Positions 5,038-7,442 of a stretch of DNA of 7,442 nucleotides are shown in pieces. A model generated the notes under the pieces. That model was not told the DNA's origin. It did no database searches and was given only the letters and a program-made list of their open reading frames with translations. The stretch is from positions 1 to 7,442 of the forward strand of contig JAQAZP010000286.1 in the NCBI GenBank assembly GCA_032127265.1. Reading direction: 5' to 3'. Position 1 is the first letter of the stretch. Each line of letters starts with the position of its first letter. Origin of the DNA: JAQAZP01 sp032127265. GTDB lineage: Bacteria; Acidobacteriota; JAQAZP01. The translations under genes and the position numbers were made by a program.

Positions 5038-6864
5038 ATGGCTGAAATAGAAGAACGGTATGAGATTCTCGGCGAGCTCGGTCGTGGAGCCCGCGGCGTT
5101 GTCTACAAGGCGCGGGACAAGCGGATCGGGCGCCTGGTGGCGCTGAAAGCGATCCGCCCCGAACCCGGTCTGTCCGTCGAGGAAGAAGGGGAGTTCTTCC
5201 AGCGCTTCCACCGCGAGGCGCTCACCGCCGGAAATCTGACCCACCCCAATATCGTCACCATTTACGACATATACGAGGACCCGGTAAAGCGGACCTCGTA
5301 TATCTCCATGGAATACATCCGCGGTCAATCGCTGCAGCAACTGATCGACGACGGCCGGGTCTTCAGCCTCGAAGAAGCGATCAAGATGGCGATCCAGGTG
5401 GCGGCAGGTCTTGACTTCGCCCACCGGCGGGGCGTGATCCATCGCGACATCAAGCCGGCCAACCTGATCCTCGACACGGAGGAGCGGCTGATCATCACCG
5501 ACTTCAGCGTGGCCCGTATCGCCAGCTCCGACTTGACCCACGACGGCCAGTTCATGGGCACACCCAGTTTCATCGCCCCCGAGCAGATCACCGGCGGCGC
5601 CGTGGGGCCCCGCTCGGACATCTTCTCCCTGGCCGTGGTGCTCTACCAGCTGCTCACCGCCGAACGGCCCTTCATCGGCGACAACATCTCCACCGTGCTC
5701 TACAAGATCGTCCACCGTGACCCGCCGCCGCCCTCGCTGCTGAACAAGGCGGTGACGCCGGACACCGATGCGGTGCTGGCCATGGGTCTGCAGAAGAACC
5801 CGGACAAGCGCTACCAGGAAGCCTCATGGATGAAGGAGGACCTGGTGTCGCTGATTCGCCAGCAGATACCGCTGCACGCCGTGGGCGAAAACGGCGGGAA
5901 GGACCGGGAGCCTGCCGCCGCCATGGCGCTGCTGCCCCTGGTGCGGGACGAACGGCTGACCAGGATGGCCCAGAGCCTGGCCATCATGATCACCGCACTC
6001 CAGCGGGCGTTCCACATCCTCTTCCGTGTGGACCTGCTGGCCCGATTGCCGCGGTGGGTCCGAAAGCTCGAGCACCGGGCTCGCTGGGCAACGGCCACGG
6101 CCTGCTGCCTGGTGCTGGCCACGGTGATCTTCTCCTGGACCTGGTTCGGCAAGGCCGATTCCGCTACGCGGGTCTCCCTGCTGCCTGAAAACCCGCTGAT
6201 CGAAACGGTGCGCCGGCCGTCGGACGTCTGGTTCGACGAGTCGCGTTACCGGGACGGCGGGCCAGGGGGGATTTCCTTCGCTTCCATGGAGGAACCGTGG
6301 CGGGAGTTCGTGACCGAACGGGAGGAGGCCGAGGGACGGGCGGAAGAGGCGGCGAAGCAGGCCGAGGCCCGTAAAAAAGCCCGGGCGAAAAAACCCGACC
6401 CGCCGGCCCGGAATACGGACGTGGTGACGGATGCTGATAACCAGCCGGTGATCCCGCCGGCTCCGCCGTTGACCAGAACTACCAACATCCCCATGGACCC
6501 GCCGGGCACCCTGGAGCTGGTGCTGCACCACTCCTTCAATCAGGGCACACTCACCGTGAAAGCCGGGGGCAAGGTGCTCTTCTCCTCGGCCATCGGTGAA
6601 GCGGCGGAAGATGATCCCGCCAAGGGGAAGAATACGATCCAGAACCTCAAGCGCCGGTTCAAGCAGGAGGTCTCCACCTTCAGCGGCATCCCGGTGCCCG
6701 CGGGCCACAACCAGCTCGAAGTCTACCTGGAAGTGCCGGGCAAGGATGTGATGCCGGTGGAACTGGGCGTGGCCTTCGACCCGGACGAGAAGCGCCGGCT
6801 GCACGTGACCTACGGCCGCCTCAAGGGCAAGAAGGTCACCACGCGGTGGGACTCGGTGTTCTGA
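5038..6864 (+). CDS. Membrane-anchored Hanks-type Ser/Thr protein kinase with a periplasmic C-terminal domain
   Basis: The 608-residue product begins with a complete kinase domain (about 8-275): glycine loop LGRGARGVVYKA (14-25), ATP lysine K37 in VALK, helix-C glutamate E60, catalytic HRDIKPAN (135-142), metal-binding DFS (155-157), GTPSFIAPE (174-182) and R258 in the subdomain XI region. A juxtamembrane part with amphipathic helices (about 300-350) leads to one transmembrane helix (351-370). Outside the membrane come a charged Glu/Ala/Lys linker (about 425-455), a Pro-rich stretch and a beta-rich domain (about 487-605, LELVLHHSFNQGTLTVKAGG). There are no PASTA repeats, so its ligand differs from PknB. 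It should phosphorylate Ser/Thr of cytoplasmic targets in response to an envelope signal. DFS replaces the usual DFG; all other catalytic residues are present. ATG 5038 directly precedes the domain, though its ribosome site is weak. Confidence 0.92.
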   Translation: MAEIEERYEILGELGRGARGVVYKARDKRIGRLVALKAIRPEPGLSVEEEGEFFQRFHREALTAGNLTHPNIVTIYDIYEDPVKRTSYISMEYIRGQSLQQLIDDGRVFSLEEAIKMAIQVAAGLDFAHRRGVIHRDIKPANLILDTEERLIITDFSVARIASSDLTHDGQFMGTPSFIAPEQITGGAVGPRSDIFSLAVVLYQLLTAERPFIGDNISTVLYKIVHRDPPPPSLLNKAVTPDTDAVLAMGLQKNPDKRYQEASWMKEDLVSLIRQQIPLHAVGENGGKDREPAAAMALLPLVRDERLTRMAQSLAIMITALQRAFHILFRVDLLARLPRWVRKLEHRARWATATACCLVLATVIFSWTWFGKADSATRVSLLPENPLIETVRRPSDVWFDESRYRDGGPGGISFASMEEPWREFVTEREEAEGRAEEAAKQAEARKKARAKKPDPPARNTDVVTDADNQPVIPPAPPLTRTTNIPMDPPGTLELVLHHSFNQGTLTVKAGGKVLFSSAIGEAAEDDPAKGKNTIQNLKRRFKQEVSTFSGIPVPAGHNQLEVYLEVPGKDVMPVELGVAFDPDEKRRLHVTYGRLKGKKVTTRWDSVF

Positions 6865-6870
6865 CGGTTC

Positions 6871-7152
6871 CTACTTCCTGACCGATGCCTTCACCGCCGT
6901 CGTCACCTGTTCCAGTTCGCGGTCCAGCCGCTCACCGATGGAATTGCAGACACTCTCGCAGATGGTGAAGACCCGCGGGTCGGCGATGCGGTAAAAGGCG
7001 TTGAGCCCTTCGCGGCGGCAGTCCACCAGGCCCGCATGGCGCAGAACGGCAAGGTTCCGCGAGACATTGGCCTGGCTGCCGCCCACCGCCTCGATGATCC
7101 CGGTGACGCTCAGCTCGCCCCCGTGCAGGCTGTGCAGGATACGGAGGCGCAT
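6871..7152 (-). CDS. ArsR-family winged-helix regulator, main part (frameshifted from its N-terminus)
   Basis: This frame encodes 93 residues of an ArsR-type repressor: MRLRILHSL, which is normally internal, then the helix-turn-helix SQANVSRNLAVLRHAGL (26-42), the wing RREGLNAFYRI (46-56) and a C-terminal dimer helix. The missing first 23 residues (ending in VLKAMADP) lie just upstream in another frame. Rejoined, the protein has 116 residues, normal for the family. The classical ELCVC metal site reads ELSVT, so arsenic sensing by that site is unlikely. Cysteines C45, C65 and C69 (ICESVC) could form a different thiol or metal sensor. ATG 7152 could start translation itself, but the product would lack helix 1. 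The stop is 6 bases from the kinase stop, convergent. It lies downstream of the PII-like gene, probably in one operon. Confidence 0.8.
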   Translation of the reverse strand: MRLRILHSLHGGELSVTGIIEAVGGSQANVSRNLAVLRHAGLVDCRREGLNAFYRIADPRVFTICESVCNSIGERLDRELEQVTTAVKASVRK

Positions 7153-7222
7153 GGGGGTCGGCCATGGCCTTGAGCACCTCGCTCACGTGCACGATGGCGT
7201 CCTCTGTCATCTTGCTTTTCAT
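7153..7222 (-). pseudogene. N-terminal piece of the ArsR regulator, ending in a frameshifted G5 run
   Basis: From ATG 7222 the frame reads MKSKMTEDAIVHVSEVLKAM then ADP, exactly the first-helix sequence an ArsR protein has before MRLRIL. The run of five G (7153-7157; five C on the coding strand) contains one base too many. Removing one C gives ADP-MRLRIL in a single frame. The break may be a real mutation, a slippage-prone site or a sequencing/assembly error. An alternative start is ATG 7210; neither has a strong ribosome site. Confidence 0.75.
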
Positions 7223-7252
7223 TTTAACTGCTTTCGTATGGCCGGCCTCCGG

Positions 7253-7442
7253 TCAGAAAACCTTGTCCGCGTGCCAGACGATCATGTGCATGTGCTGGGC
7301 GCAGGCGGCGCAGAACTCCTTGATGCTTGCCGCCAGCGTGTCCGCCACGTCATCGTCGAGCACGGTGAACAGGACGCTGGAGGTTTTAGGGAAAGCCCGC
7401 GAACCCATGCGGGTGCCGGTGGCGCCGCTGCCGAAGACCTGC
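7253..7442 (-). CDS. PII-like protein, PG0541 transporter-associated type, C-terminal part (runs off right edge)
   Basis: Sixty-two codons before a TGA are open from the right edge; the start is outside the window. The visible sequence has the pattern of the PG0541-like branch of the PII/CutA superfamily: a Gly-rich GSGATGTRMGSRAFP (4-18 of the visible part), strand SSVLFTVLDDD (21-31), helix VADTLAASIKEF and final strand MHMIVWHADKVF. In other genomes such proteins accompany RND-type efflux transporters and are thought to modulate them; that role is inferred here. Two cysteines close together (CAAC, 44-47) and a His/Met cluster (HMHM) could bind metal. The arsR-like gene begins 30 bases downstream on the same strand. 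The assignment rests on a short fragment, so it is moderate. Confidence 0.55.
   Translation of the reverse strand, partial: QVFGSGATGTRMGSRAFPKTSSVLFTVLDDDVADTLAASIKEFCAACAQHMHMIVWHADKVF

Noticed and set aside
5824..6804. Long minus-strand open frame opposite the kinase
   Set aside because: Shadow frame: His/Arg/Gly-rich, no domain, and the plus strand is clearly a kinase.

Overview
This is a high-GC, Gram-negative-looking bacterial chromosome segment. The FtsEX genes, secreted or membrane-anchored products, a Hanks-type kinase with a periplasmic domain, and gene-dense coding support this. The C-terminal ectodomain of the kinase and the FHA/TPR/kinase neighbourhood remind me of Acidobacteriota or the former Deltaproteobacteria, but I cannot assign a phylum from the window alone.

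Left part (1-2480, all on the minus strand): an extended -10 promoter reads into a chimeric ORF, then ftsE, then ftsX, which runs off the left edge. The junctions are GTGA and ATGA overlaps, so the three genes are translationally coupled. The chimeric ORF starts with about 95 residues of GatB (tRNA-dependent amidotransferase subunit B). It continues in frame into the signal peptide and body of a HELVH zinc metallopeptidase with a C-terminal membrane anchor. Either the genome has a deletion or rearrangement here, or the assembly is chimeric.

Middle part (2490-4127): a short plus-strand remnant of a beta-propeller-like protein ends at a strong intrinsic terminator. A visibly AT-richer stretch with a TPR-type helical repeat gene follows. 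This block sits between high-GC genes and looks like an acquired or rearranged patch.

Right-centre part (4138-6864): a double-FHA protein on the minus strand is divergent from a membrane Ser/Thr kinase on the plus strand. They share an intergenic region of about 216 bp that contains a long inverted repeat. Together they look like a writer/reader phospho-signalling pair, and the convergent TPR gene may belong to it. The kinase has DFS in place of DFG and a beta-rich C-terminal domain outside the membrane.

Right end (6871-7442, minus strand): the 3' part of a PII-like gene of the PG0541 transporter-associated type is followed by an ArsR-family regulator. A one-base expansion of a G5 run breaks the regulator's reading frame near its N-terminus. 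These two are probably the tail of an efflux or transport operon lying beyond the right edge.
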